Shown here piece after piece: positions 9,866-18,813 of a DNA stretch of 64,000 bases. The first letter of the stretch is position 1; every line of letters begins with the position of its first letter. Under the pieces are notes generated by a model. It did no database searches. It saw nothing but the letters and a program-made list of their open reading frames with translations, and had not been told where the DNA came from. Source of the DNA: Pelagibius sp965227505 (GTDB lineage Bacteria > Pseudomonadota > Alphaproteobacteria > Kiloniellales > Kiloniellaceae); assembly GCF_965227505.1 (NCBI RefSeq), contig NZ_OZ245757.1:2728001-2792000 (forward strand). The letters are read 5' to 3'. The position numbers were made by a program, and so were the translations under genes.

Positions 9866-10438
9866 ATGAGTTACGCCAGCCACCCGGTCCGGCTCTGCGG
9901 AGAGCGGCTGATTCTCGATTTCCTGAACACCGCCGACTGGGCGGCGGACGGCCGCGTGGTGCACGAGAAGCTGGCGACGCCGGCCGACGTAGACCGATGG
10001 ATGACGGCGACCGGCCTGGACGGCGTGTCGGGACCGAAGACCGCGCGGGAGCTTACCCGCCTGAAGACCTTCCGCGCCGCGCTGCGGGCGATGATCCTGG
10101 AGGTGGCCGGCGAAGAAGGCGAGACCCCGGATGGCATCCGCGCCGTGAACGCGGCGCTGCGCGGCATCCGCGGCGATGTCCTGGCTGAGACCGGCAGCCC
10201 TGCTGCGGCCTCGGCCGCCGGGGTGCCGCTACAGGCGGTTCTGGCGATCTCCGCCGCTGCCGTTCTGGCCGACCCGCGCGAGCGCGCCCGGATCAAGGTC
10301 TGCCCGGGCGACAACTGCGGATGGCTGTTCCTCGACGAGACCCGCAACGCCCGCCGACGCTGGTGTTCGATGGAAACCTGCGGCAACCGCGCGAAGGCAC
10401 GGCGGCATTACCGGCGCAGCCAAGCCGAAGGGGGCTAG
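9866..10438 (+). CDS. ABATE/CGNR zinc-finger transcriptional regulator
   Basis: This is a 190-residue cytoplasmic protein. The N-terminal ABATE-like region contains RLILDFLNTADW. The C-terminal CGNR zinc finger has C146, C151, C167 and C172, with CGNR itself in CSMETCGNRAKARRHYRR. These proteins are predicted DNA-binding regulators, often next to transporter genes. An in-frame GTG at 9860 is an alternative start; AGGG lies upstream of the ATG. It is divergent from azlCD and very likely regulates that operon through the paired dyads at 9797-9854. Its stop codon shares the CTAG at 10435-10438 with the stop of the convergent ridA-like gene. Confidence 0.85.
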   Translation: MSYASHPVRLCGERLILDFLNTADWAADGRVVHEKLATPADVDRWMTATGLDGVSGPKTARELTRLKTFRAALRAMILEVAGEEGETPDGIRAVNAALRGIRGDVLAETGSPAAASAAGVPLQAVLAISAAAVLADPRERARIKVCPGDNCGWLFLDETRNARRRWCSMETCGNRAKARRHYRRSQAEGG

Positions 10439-10836
10439 CCCTTCCAGAGCACCAGATCGATCTCCACGAGCGCATCGCGCGCCAGCGCCGAAACACCGAC
10501 GGTGGTGCGCCCGGGCAGGCGCGCCTCATCGGGAAAGTACTCGCCGTAGACCCGGTTCATCTCCGGATAGTCCCGCGCGAACTGCGTCAGGTAGATCCGC
10601 GCGAAAACGGTGTCGGCCAGGGCGTAGCCGGCATGATCGACAATGCGCCCGAGGTTTCGGAAGGACATGTGGGTCTGGGCCGCAACGCCGTCCGGCAGGG
10701 GCGCCTGGGGATCGTCCGGGTCGACCGGGAGTTGGCCGGTCACATAGAGGAAGGGACCGGCCCTTACCGCGTGGCTGTAGCGGGCCGTGGGCGGTGGCGG
10801 GGCGGCGTCGGGCGCGATCAGGTGCTGCGGGCGCAT
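10435..10836 (-). CDS. RidA family (YjgF/YER057c/UK114) protein
   Basis: This 133-residue protein has the RidA core: YSHAVRAGPFLYVTGQLPVD, a central AQTHMSFRNLGRIVDHAG, and the C-terminal GRTTVGVSALARDALVEID. The last block supplies the arginine that binds the carboxylate in true RidA deaminases. The family removes reactive enamine/imine intermediates made by PLP enzymes in the cytoplasm, and some members act in other catabolic steps. The start is ATG at 10836, directly after the AGGAG site. The longer open frame up to 10896 is rejected. The gene is convergent with the CGNR regulator, with the two stop codons overlapping on a palindromic CTAG. Confidence 0.88.
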   Translation of the reverse strand: MRPQHLIAPDAAPPPPTARYSHAVRAGPFLYVTGQLPVDPDDPQAPLPDGVAAQTHMSFRNLGRIVDHAGYALADTVFARIYLTQFARDYPEMNRVYGEYFPDEARLPGRTTVGVSALARDALVEIDLVLWKG

Positions 10837-10945
10837 GGTGGCTCCTGCTGTGAGTCTGGCTTGCAACCTCTCCAGCATGACCTGCACGGGGCGCAAAGTC
10901 TCCGCCCCTGCCCGAAATGGAACCGAAATGGAACCGGAATGAAAA

Positions 10946-10973
10946 AGGACCGAGCCGGGTCAGGCTCGGTCCT
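10946..10973 (-). terminator. Rho-independent terminator after chrR
   Basis: AGGACCGAGCC (10946-10956) pairs with GGCTCGGTCCT (10963-10973) around a 6-nt loop. On the minus strand the stem is followed by a T-run (complement of 10942-10946), so it ends the rpoE-chrR transcript. Next to it an 11-bp unit, AAATGGAACCG, is duplicated in tandem at 10915-10936. Confidence 0.9.
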
Positions 10974-11022
10974 TTCTTGTGTCTCTCAAGTGCCTTGGAC
11001 GCGATGAGCGCCCTAACGGCGC

Positions 11023-11703
11023 TCAGTACGTCACGAAGGGGTTCAACAGGCGGCCGAAGGTTCCGGTCATCTTCATCGGCGCATCGCTGACGACCAGGCA
11101 GATGCAGGGTTCGCCCTGATCCGCGACCGGCTGATGGTCGACGGAGGGGTCGGCGATCTGCACGTCGCCGCGCTCGTAGTGCCCGTCTCCGTCGCTGTAG
11201 CCGCCTTCCAACACCAGGGTCACTTCCTGACCATGATGGGTGTGCTTGGGCACGGCCACGCCCGGCTGGATGCGCATCAGGCGGGTCTTCGCGCCGTCTT
11301 GGCCCAGCGTGATCTCGGTATCCTCGACCCCGCGCATGACTTTGCGCCACTGCAGCGTTGCAAGGTCGACCTGCAGATAGTCGCGCAGCGGGCGCGGCAG
11401 GGACGGGTCCTCAAGTGCCGGACGATGCGGAGCGGGCATGGCGCCGCCCCAGGGCGCGCCCTCTTCAGCCTCGCCGTCGAGCATGTCGATCTCGGCCATG
11501 ATGCTGCTGAAGGCCGACTCGTCGAGGCTGGCGGGATCGAGCGCGTCCATCAGCGATCCGCCCAGGGCTTCGTAGGCCTCCACCTCAGCGCGGCAGATCG
11601 GGCAGAGCGTCAAATGACTGGCGACCACAAGGGACAGCGCCTCGGGCAGGCTGCCGGCCGCATAGGCCATGAGGATTTCTTCTGAAAGATGATGCTTGGG
11701 CAT
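11023..11703 (-). CDS. chrR: ChrR family anti-sigma factor
   Basis: This 226-residue cytoplasmic zinc protein holds the adjacent ECF sigma factor inactive. The N-terminal anti-sigma domain has the zinc ligands H5 (within HH), H30, C34 and C37 (HLTLCPIC), matching those known for ChrR of Rhodobacter sphaeroides. The C-terminal cupin domain (about residues 110-200) has the HTHHGQEVTLVLEGG metal-binding pattern needed for the response to singlet oxygen. The start ATG at 11703 overlaps the sigma factor stop (TGATG), so the two are translationally coupled. A GTG one codon earlier is possible. A strong terminator follows. Function is assigned by family and gene order. Confidence 0.92.
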   Translation of the reverse strand: MPKHHLSEEILMAYAAGSLPEALSLVVASHLTLCPICRAEVEAYEALGGSLMDALDPASLDESAFSSIMAEIDMLDGEAEEGAPWGGAMPAPHRPALEDPSLPRPLRDYLQVDLATLQWRKVMRGVEDTEITLGQDGAKTRLMRIQPGVAVPKHTHHGQEVTLVLEGGYSDGDGHYERGDVQIADPSVDHQPVADQGEPCICLVVSDAPMKMTGTFGRLLNPFVTY

Positions 11704-12284
11704 CACTGATACTCCTTGAGCGCCTTGCGGAGATGGCCGAGGGCGAGCCGCAGACGGGACTTCACGGTGCCGAGCGGCAGTTCCGTCTCCTCTGCGATGG
11801 CGGCGTGCGCCTTGTCCTCGAAATACGCCATCCTGACCAACTCCGCCTGCTCCTTCGACAAAGACTTCATCGCTACCGAGAGCCGCTCCGACTGCTGAGC
11901 GGCCTCGACCAGACTGTCCGCTTCTTCCACCGGCGTCGGCACCAGGGCCGGATCGTCGGGATCGTATTCAGGCCGTCTTTCGCGGCGCAGGGCATCGATC
12001 CGCTTGTTACGGGCGATGGTGAAGATCCAGGTGCTCGCTCCGGACTTCGAAACGTCGAAGCTTTCGGCACGACGCCACACCATGATCATCGCTTCCTGCA
12101 CCAGCTCTTCCGCCTGTGCTTCGCTGGCCCCCTGGCGCATCAGATAGGCCTTCACCCGGGGACCGAAATAACTGAACAACTCGGCAAACGCCATCCTGTC
12201 CCGATTCTGCCCGACGGAGACGAGCAAATCGGCCAGGTATCGCGGGTCGACCTTGCCATTGGAGACCTTCGGCATGGCCGGCAT
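11703..12284 (-). CDS. rpoE: ECF sigma factor of the RpoE-ChrR type
   Basis: This 193-residue sigma-70 family protein has region 2 (AFAELFSYFGPRVKAYLMRQG through ASTWIFTIARNKRIDALRR, about residues 35-105). Region 4 (LSKEQAELVRMAYFEDKAH and LPLGTVKSRLRLALGHLRKA) occupies the last 60 residues. In relatives it directs the response to singlet oxygen and related damage. Two starts are possible, ATG at 12284 and ATG at 12275; longer extensions to 12416 lack support. It forms an operon with chrR (TGATG overlap). A matching ECF promoter at 12371-12400 points to autoregulation. Confidence 0.92.
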   Translation of the reverse strand: MPAMPKVSNGKVDPRYLADLLVSVGQNRDRMAFAELFSYFGPRVKAYLMRQGASEAQAEELVQEAMIMVWRRAESFDVSKSGASTWIFTIARNKRIDALRRERRPEYDPDDPALVPTPVEEADSLVEAAQQSERLSVAMKSLSKEQAELVRMAYFEDKAHAAIAEETELPLGTVKSRLRLALGHLRKALKEYQ

Positions 12285-12370
12285 TTCAGCGGGTCCACCC
12301 AGGGTGAACACAACGGGTAGAACCGCTTCCCTCCGTACCGCCACGTTTGCCACCTGTTCCGTTACAGCTC

Positions 12371-12400
12371 TGTGTACGGCCCGGAGAGGCGTTTGGATCA
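12371..12400 (-). promoter_or_regulatory. Predicted sigma-E (RpoE-ChrR type) promoter
   Basis: On the minus strand TGATCC (12400-12395) is followed after exactly 18 bp by TACACA (12376-12371). The R. sphaeroides sigma-E consensus is TGATCC-N18-TAAGA. The predicted start lies about 80 nt before the rpoE start codon. Confidence 0.65.
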
Positions 12401-12599
12401 GTGGCGGCACGGCCAATAAGGCGATTTCTCATGAGTTCACTGTGGATTGCCCGAGACCCGGGAGCAACCCCACCCTCCAATTGCCATTTGAACCGCTCGA
12501 TGCCCGTTAAACTATTGTTTTTGGCAGGCTCGCGCTTTTGATATAAGGCAAGCAGACCACCGACGGTCGCAGAGGGGTGGCAGCCTTGCTGGCCAGCCC

Positions 12600-12605
12600 T
12601 ATAAT
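12600..12605 (+). promoter_or_regulatory. Candidate -10 element before the IalB-like gene
   Basis: A perfect TATAAT lies here; no good -35 is visible at 16-18 bp. Transcription would begin near 12612, which makes the ATG at 12613 leaderless and favours the signal-peptide start at 12658. Confidence 0.4.
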
Positions 12606-12657
12606 AGCGGCCATGTCGGAGAATAACATCCCATCAACGGCGTTCGTGTCTTCGCTC

Positions 12658-13176
12658 ATGTCACTCAGGAAGATTTTCATCCTATCGATCTTCGCCTTAA
12701 GCGCGAGCCTCCCAACCGGCGCCGCGCAGGCGCAGGGCGTTGAGAGGATTGGCGATTTCTCAGACTGGAGTGCGTTCAGGTTCACAGAGAACGACACACC
12801 CACCTGTTTTATTGCCAGCGAGCCGACCAAGGCGGAAGGCAACTACAGCCGGCGCGGCGACATACACGCGATGGTTACCCATCGCCCGGCGGAAGACCGC
12901 ATCGACGAGGTGAGCATCCAGGCCGGCTATACCTACCAGGAAAACTCCGCAGTTGAGATCGAGGTCGGCACCATGTCGGTGAAGCTCTTCACCCAGGGCG
13001 CCTCGGCCTGGGCGGCCGACAAACCGACCGACCAGAAGCTGGTGCAGGCGATGATCCGCGGCAACACCATGGTCGTGCGCGGCACCTCGGAACGCGGCAC
13101 GGATACGGTCGACACCTACTCGCTTTCCGGTTTCACCAGGGCCTATCAGGCAGCCCAGCAGGCCTGCGGCCTTTAG
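12658..13176 (+). CDS. Invasion-associated locus B (IalB) family periplasmic protein
   Basis: This 172-residue protein has a clear Sec signal peptide (MSLRKIFILSIFALSASLPT, cleavage near AAQAQG). The IalB-like domain that follows contains the characteristic FSDWSAFRF, TCFIASEP and a C-terminal cysteine (QQACGL), probably forming a disulfide. IalB proteins are widespread in alphaproteobacteria. The name comes from Bartonella invasion, but most members are periplasmic or outer-membrane proteins of unknown function. Upstream in-frame starts (GTG 12577, ATG 12613) would bury the signal peptide, so 12658 is preferred. It is divergent from rpoE. No link to the sigma-E regulon is visible on its own strand. 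Confidence 0.85.
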   Translation: MSLRKIFILSIFALSASLPTGAAQAQGVERIGDFSDWSAFRFTENDTPTCFIASEPTKAEGNYSRRGDIHAMVTHRPAEDRIDEVSIQAGYTYQENSAVEIEVGTMSVKLFTQGASAWAADKPTDQKLVQAMIRGNTMVVRGTSERGTDTVDTYSLSGFTRAYQAAQQACGL

Positions 13177-13255
13177 CCGCTGCCGGGCCGCCGGCTGCAA
13201 GCCCGCGGCGGGAGGCCCGCGCTCGGGCAGGTTCCTCCGCACTGCCTGCGGCCAC

Positions 13256-13284
13256 TTGCCGCGGGCCGGCCAAGATCGTATCTA
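13256..13284 (+). promoter_or_regulatory. Candidate sigma-70 promoter for rlmN
   Basis: TTGCCG (13256-13261), a 17-bp spacer and TATCTA (13279-13284) fit a housekeeping promoter. The predicted start is at or within a base of the rlmN ATG (13292), so the mRNA would be leaderless; no ribosome binding site is seen. Confidence 0.5.
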
Positions 13285-13291
13285 GGGCGCC

Positions 13292-14446
13292 ATGAGCCGA
13301 AGCCACGCCCAAGCCTTTGCCCCGCCGCAGGACAGCGACGCCGCGCGCCGCAACCTGGTCGGCCTGTCGCGCGCCGAACTGGCGGCCGCCATGGCGGAGC
13401 TGGGGGAAAAGCCGTTCCGGGCCAAGCAGCTCTGGCATTGGATCTATCATCGCGGCGAGACCGACTTCGCCGCCATGACCACCCTGTCGAAGGACTTCCG
13501 CGCCCGCCTGGGCGAGCGCTTCACCGTCGCCCGTCCGGCAGTGGCCGAGGCCCAGGTCTCGCGCGACGGCACCCGCAAGTGGCTGCTCAACCTGCCGGAC
13601 GGCCAGCAGGTCGAGACGGTCTACATCCCCGAAGAGGACCGCGGCACGCTCTGCGTTTCCAGCCAGGTCGGATGCACCCTGACCTGCAAGTTCTGCCACA
13701 CCGGCACCCAGCGCCTGGTGCGCAACCTCTCGCCGGCCGAGATCGTCGGCCAGATCATGGTGGCGCGCGACGGCCTGGGCGAGTGGCCCGGGGACGACGC
13801 CGGGGCATCGGCCGAAGGCCGCCAGGTCACCAATATCGTCCTCATGGGCATGGGCGAGCCGCTCTACAACTACGAAAACGTCGCCGCGGCCATGAAGATC
13901 GCCATGGACCCGGAGGGGCTGTCGATCTCCAAGCGCAAGATTACGCTTTCCACATCGGGCGTGGTGCCGGAGATGGAGCGCTGCGGGCGCGAGCTGGACG
14001 TGAACCTCGCCGTGTCGCTGCACGCGACGACCGACGAGACCCGCGACTGGATCATGCCGATCAACAAGAAGTATCCGCTGAGGATGCTTCTGGATGCCTG
14101 CCGCAACTATCCGGGCACCCACAACGCGCGGCGCATCACCTTCGAATACGTCATGCTGAAGGGCGTGAACGACAGCGAGGAAGACGCCCGGCGGCTGATC
14201 CGGCTGCTGAAGGGCATCCCCGCCAAGGTGAACCTGATTCCCTTCAACCCCTGGCCCGGCTCGTTCTTCGAATGCTCCGACGCCGCCACCATCAAGCGCT
14301 TCGCCGACATCCTCTCCGCCGCCCACATCTCCGCTCCCGTGCGCGCCACCCGCGGCGATGACATCCTGGCCGCCTGCGGCCAGTTGAAGTCGGAGTCCGA
14401 ACGCAGGAAGAAGAGCGAGCGCGAAACCGTCGTCGCCCGGCCCTAG
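13292..14446 (+). CDS. rlmN: 23S rRNA A2503 / tRNA A37 C2-methyltransferase
   Basis: This 384-residue radical-SAM enzyme has the cluster-binding motif C128-x3-C132-x2-C135 (CTLTCKFC). An N-terminal RNA-binding region contains GEKPFRAKQLWHWIYHRG, and the C-terminal cysteine near residue 360 (ILAACGQL) is the one methylated in the ping-pong mechanism, with C121 nearby. It methylates C2 of adenosine 2503 in the ribosomal peptidyl-transferase centre and A37 in some tRNAs, in the cytoplasm. Length and all motifs match the family. It stands alone, with its own promoter immediately upstream. The long frame on the opposite strand is a GC-driven shadow. Confidence 0.97.
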   Translation: MSRSHAQAFAPPQDSDAARRNLVGLSRAELAAAMAELGEKPFRAKQLWHWIYHRGETDFAAMTTLSKDFRARLGERFTVARPAVAEAQVSRDGTRKWLLNLPDGQQVETVYIPEEDRGTLCVSSQVGCTLTCKFCHTGTQRLVRNLSPAEIVGQIMVARDGLGEWPGDDAGASAEGRQVTNIVLMGMGEPLYNYENVAAAMKIAMDPEGLSISKRKITLSTSGVVPEMERCGRELDVNLAVSLHATTDETRDWIMPINKKYPLRMLLDACRNYPGTHNARRITFEYVMLKGVNDSEEDARRLIRLLKGIPAKVNLIPFNPWPGSFFECSDAATIKRFADILSAAHISAPVRATRGDDILAACGQLKSESERRKKSERETVVARP

Positions 14447-14576
14447 GCGGCAACCGCCCCGACCCCGGCACCCCCGTTCGAACGCCCAGTCCCCCCCTTG
14501 GATCGAGTGCGCTTTCGCTTTAGGGTGCACTCAACCGCCGAAAAGCCGACTTTGAACCCATGGGAGCCTGACCGAC

Positions 14577-14810
14577 ATGGTGGTGATCCTGCTTGGCGGT
14601 ATTGTCTTTGCGATCCTCTGCATCTACCCGCTCTGTCGCATCTTCGCGCGCGCCGGCCTGCCCCCGGGACTCGCGATTCTGGTGTTTCTGCCGTTGGGCG
14701 GCTTTATCGCCCCAATGGTCCTGGCCTTCGCCCAATGGCCTAATGCGGGGGGGCCTAATGCAGGGGGGCCCAACTCAGGGCCTCCCAACGCGCTGCCGCC
14801 GTCGCACTGA
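14577..14810 (+). CDS. Small membrane protein with PNAGG repeat tail
   Basis: This 77-residue protein has two predicted membrane helices (about residues 2-20 and 30-52). A proline/asparagine/glycine tail follows, formed by repeated PNAGG units (residues 55-70). The block ARAGLPPGLAILVFLPLGG resembles the corresponding part of the next gene (HRAGRSRLWSLAMLLPGVN), so the two are probable tandem paralogues of a common small alphaproteobacterial membrane family with no known function. The start is ATG at 14577; no strong ribosome binding site is seen. The tail repeat is probably a recent expansion. Confidence 0.7.
   Translation: MVVILLGGIVFAILCIYPLCRIFARAGLPPGLAILVFLPLGGFIAPMVLAFAQWPNAGGPNAGGPNSGPPNALPPSH
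14737..14781 (+). repeat. In-frame 15-bp tandem repeat in a small membrane protein gene
   Basis: Two near-identical units GGCCTAATGCGGGGG and GGCCTAATGCAGGGG, plus a third degenerate unit, encode the PNAGG-type tail. The period is 15 bp, as in the LysE gene repeat. Confidence 0.9.
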
Positions 14811-14826
14811 GTCGGGAGGATCACAC

Positions 14827-15045
14827 ATGACGCTCTTCCTGCTCGTCTTCTGGCCGGCGCTCATCGTCGCGGCTGCGGTCTATGTCTGGCTGCACGCGCG
14901 GATCCTGCACCGGGCCGGCCGTTCCCGCCTGTGGTCGCTCGCAATGCTGCTGCCCGGCGTGAACATCGTCCTGATCTGGGTCTTCGCCTACGCCGACTGG
15001 CCGGCCCTGAGGACCAGCAAGGCCACACCGGAGATCTTCGAGTAA
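14827..15045 (+). CDS. Small membrane protein, paralogue of the preceding gene
   Basis: This 72-residue protein has two predicted membrane helices (about residues 3-20 and 37-55) and the conserved loop HRAGRSRLWSLAMLLPGVN, ending FAYADWP before a short polar tail. It lies 16 bp after its paralogue and has a clear ribosome binding site, GGGAGGATCACAC, before ATG at 14827. The two genes are likely cotranscribed. No function is known; the helix-loop-helix design suggests an accessory or structural inner-membrane role. Confidence 0.75.
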   Translation: MTLFLLVFWPALIVAAAVYVWLHARILHRAGRSRLWSLAMLLPGVNIVLIWVFAYADWPALRTSKATPEIFE

Positions 15046-15123
15046 GCGGACCGCGAATGCAGCGGACCACGGCTCCTTGCAGGCCCGCCTGAACCGTCCT
15101 TCCGCCCCGCTCCCGCCCACCCC

Positions 15124-15151
15124 TTGCCTGGAGGGCCGCGTTGCCTATACT
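15124..15151 (+). promoter_or_regulatory. Candidate sigma-70 promoter for argG
   Basis: TTGCCT (15124-15129), a 16-bp spacer and TATACT (15146-15151). Transcription would start near 15158, leaving a leader of about 28 nt that includes GGGG as a weak ribosome binding site. Confidence 0.5.
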
Positions 15152-15185
15152 CGCGCGGTTTTTCCGTTTGGGGCGTTCAAGCAAC

Positions 15186-16397
<1,212 letters not shown>

Positions 16398-16461
16398 CGG
16401 CCCTTCGGGTTTACCCTCGGGGCGAAACGTCTGAGCTTTTCCTCGGAGCTTTTCCTGTGGG

Positions 16462-16668
16462 CTAGTCCTCCGGCGCGCCCTCGGCCGGCGGCTGACCGAA
16501 GGAGGCCTCGCCCAGGGGGTCGGCCTCGACCCGCTCGGCCATCACCTCAAAGGCCTGGGCGTTCTTGTCCATGTGCTCCTTCAGGGGCGCGTTCTGCTCT
16601 CCCACGGTGCGGAAGAAGCCCGCCGCGTCGCGCAACAGGCGCGCAGCAATTTCTGCATTGGTAGCCAT
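16462..16668 (-). CDS. Conserved small protein of unknown function
   Basis: This 68-residue soluble, acidic protein (MATNAEIAARLLRDAAGFFR) is mostly helical by composition, with a C-terminal proline-rich end. The family is not recognised by name. The codon pattern is strongly biased to G/C third positions and the frame is bounded by intergenic DNA, which supports a real gene. ATG at 16668 is preceded by GGGGCGAAT; an ATG five codons earlier (16683) is possible. It is convergent with argG and lies upstream, in the same direction, of nothing obviously related. Confidence 0.6.
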   Translation of the reverse strand: MATNAEIAARLLRDAAGFFRTVGEQNAPLKEHMDKNAQAFEVMAERVEADPLGEASFGQPPAEGAPED

Positions 16669-16781
16669 ATTCGCCCCAATCAAGTCAGTTTTAAGGGAAT
16701 GGAAAAAGAAAGGCAGACGCAGAACCTAGCATGCAGCCGCAGAGGCTGTCGCCCCCTTCCTCCCCGCCGGATCGCCGACCC

Positions 16782-17099
16782 TTAACCCAGCAACATCCGC
16801 AGGGCCACCACCGCCAGGCAGCCGCCGGCCACCGATACGATCAGCGGCAGGCGCAGGGCCAGCAGCACGGTCGCCGCGGCGGCGAGGCTTTCCGCCGGAC
16901 CGGTGGCGAAGGCCATGGGGGCGATGATGGCGGTGAGCACGGCGCCCGGCACAGCCTCCAGCGCCCCTGCCAGGCGGCCGCGCACCGCGGTGCGGCGCAC
17001 CAGCCAGTATCCGGATATCCGTGTCGCATAGGTGGCAAACGCCATGGCCGCGATGGCGGCAACGACCAGCGGGTCCAGATGCAGGAGATCAGGTGTCAT
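16782..17099 (-). CDS. AzlD family exporter subunit (second pair)
   Basis: This 105-residue membrane protein has four helices and the AzlD signature AMAFATYATRISGYWLVRR near residues 19-37. It pairs with the AzlC encoded just upstream to form an exporter for branched-chain amino acids or similar substrates. Its ATG at 17099 lies 11 bp inside the end of azlC, so translation is coupled. A second azlCD pair is at 8750-9802. No regulator gene is adjacent to this pair; the PAS protein and AraC genes downstream face other ways. Confidence 0.88.
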   Translation of the reverse strand: MTPDLLHLDPLVVAAIAAMAFATYATRISGYWLVRRTAVRGRLAGALEAVPGAVLTAIIAPMAFATGPAESLAAAATVLLALRLPLIVSVAGGCLAVVALRMLLG

Positions 17100-17871
17100 C
17101 GCCGGCCTCCCGCGGCGCTGCTGGTGGTGCGGCTTCGGCGGCGGGCGGCGGCCCCTGGAAGGCGCCGACCAAGGCGCCGGCCAGACCGCCGAGGGCGATG
17201 TACCAGACGCCGGGCAGCAGCAGATAGGCGGCAACCGCCACCAGCGCGCTGACCAGCCAGGGCTGGAGGCTGCGCCGCCCCTTCCACAGTCCGGCCAGCA
17301 AGGTCAGGAAAACCGCCGTGAAGGCGAAGTCGAGGCCGTAGCGTGCCGGGTCCTGAACGAAGCCGCCGAAGATGGCGCCCAGGGTCGTGCAGGCGATCCA
17401 GCCGCCGTAGAGCGGCAGCGCGAGGCCGAGGTAATAGGCAGGGGTCAGGGGCGCCTTGGCGGTGCGCTGCAGGGCAAAGGCCCAGTTCTCGTCGGCCATG
17501 AAAAACAGGCCGCCGTAGATCTGGCCCCGCGACCAGCCCTGCAGGAACGGCGCCAGGGCCGCACCCATCAGCATGTGGCGCAGGTTCACCATGAGTGCCG
17601 TGGCGCCGAGCAAGAGAATGGCGGGCGGCGAGGTCCAGATCTCCACCGCCACGAACTGCGAAGCGCCGGCAAAAACGGTGGCGCTCATCAAGGCGGTCTC
17701 GAGCGGCGACAACCCCTTCTGTGCCGCCAGGGTGCCGAACAGCAGGCCATAAACCACGACGGCGATGAGCAGCGGCAGGATCCGCGCCACGCCGGCCGCG
17801 AACTCGCCGCCGCCCGCGCCGCGCCCCGCCGGAGCACGCCAGCCGTGGGGTGCCGTCGTCTGGTTCTTCAT
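17089..17871 (-). CDS. AzlC family permease (second pair)
   Basis: This 260-residue inner-membrane protein has the full AzlC pattern: GLLFGTLAAQKGLSPLETAL, SATVFAGASQFVAVEIW, MVNLRHMLMGAALAPFL, and a C-terminal helix pair containing WLVSALVAVAAYLLLPGVWY. The C-terminal end is a proline/alanine-rich cytoplasmic tail. The start is ATG at 17871; an open extension to 17970 is not supported. This copy is intact and serves as an internal reference for the broken azlC at 9045-9802, which it matches on both sides of that frameshift. It overlaps azlD by 11 bp. Confidence 0.9.
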   Translation of the reverse strand: MKNQTTAPHGWRAPAGRGAGGGEFAAGVARILPLLIAVVVYGLLFGTLAAQKGLSPLETALMSATVFAGASQFVAVEIWTSPPAILLLGATALMVNLRHMLMGAALAPFLQGWSRGQIYGGLFFMADENWAFALQRTAKAPLTPAYYLGLALPLYGGWIACTTLGAIFGGFVQDPARYGLDFAFTAVFLTLLAGLWKGRRSLQPWLVSALVAVAAYLLLPGVWYIALGGLAGALVGAFQGPPPAAEAAPPAAPREAGDDT

Positions 17872-18087
17872 GAAGGTCCCGAGGTCCTGACTGCCGTTGT
17901 TCGCGCGAGCGGCTGCCACGGTGCCGCAGGCGCACGAGCGCGGTCTTGTAAAATGTTGCCCGGCAGGCATTCAGATTATCGACTAATGAGAGAAAATCTG
18001 CGATTTATACAACCTATATTCGGCATACCTGAGAGTTGTACTGCCGCCGCGCTTGAAACCTTATGAGGAAAGATAGTTCAATCGTTT

Positions 18088-18750
18088 ATGGAAAGTGAGT
18101 CTGTTCAGGCCCTGGCCGATCGGATCGTGCGCCACCTGACGGCACCAGGCACGGCTGCACAAAGCGGGCGCGATGCGGCGCTGGCCCTCCAGGTCGATAT
18201 CGAGGATCTGCGGTTGAAGCTCGATCCGGGAGAGGACGATCTTCCGACCGAGATGCTGCGTCAGGTGCTCCGCTACTGGCGGTCGCTGCCGAGGGTCGGC
18301 GGCATCCCCGACCGCATCAAGGTGGAGCCGGAGGACCTGCGCCCCGCGCTCGGCTATCTCATGCTCATCGATGTGCTCACCGGTCCGGGCATCGGTCCGG
18401 GCGACTTCCGCTATGCCCTCTACGGGACCAAGATCGCCGAGGTGTCGGGGTTCGACATGACCGGAAAGAGCGTCTGGGAGGTCGCCACCACGGGCGCGAT
18501 CCAGCGGTTCTTCGCCGCCTGCTACGAGGCGGCGGTGACCCTGCGGAAGCCCCTCCTCACCGTGCATCAGGCGCCGCCCTCCATCACCGTCAGCCATTGG
18601 CACCGGCTGATCCTGCCGCTGGGATGCGAGGGGGAAGTACGGCGCTTCCTGGTCTGCAACGTTCCCATGCACGACGACGGCGCGGGCGAGGAGCTTGTGG
18701 TCACATCACCGCCGATACCCGTCGCAAAACCTCCGGCCGAGCATGACTAG
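18088..18750 (+). CDS. PAS domain protein (PAS_5 family)
   Basis: This 220-residue cytoplasmic protein has a PAS_5-type domain at about residues 60-200. Recognisable blocks are LRYWRSLPRVGGIPDRIKVEPEDLR split over residues 66-90, and the RYALYGTKIAEVSGFDMTGKSV region typical of the family. It has no output domain, so it is probably a sensor or adaptor acting with another protein. Members are numerous in Rhodospirillales and uncharacterised. The start ATG at 18088 has AGGAAAG 16-22 bp upstream. The 216-bp region before it is AT-rich, with a TACAAC/GTTGTA inverted pair around 18005-18040 that may be regulatory. Confidence 0.8.
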   Translation: MESESVQALADRIVRHLTAPGTAAQSGRDAALALQVDIEDLRLKLDPGEDDLPTEMLRQVLRYWRSLPRVGGIPDRIKVEPEDLRPALGYLMLIDVLTGPGIGPGDFRYALYGTKIAEVSGFDMTGKSVWEVATTGAIQRFFAACYEAAVTLRKPLLTVHQAPPSITVSHWHRLILPLGCEGEVRRFLVCNVPMHDDGAGEELVVTSPPIPVAKPPAEHD

Positions 18751-18813
18751 ACGGGTACCGTCGGGCTGACCGTCTTCATCTGGCCAGACGGCTTCTTATG
18801 AGACTGCTTCTTG

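Noticed and set aside
8750..9964. A single 404-residue AzlC-AzlD fusion protein
   Set aside because: The join has about 40 residues unlike either family, while the correct AzlC end is visible in the adjacent frame.
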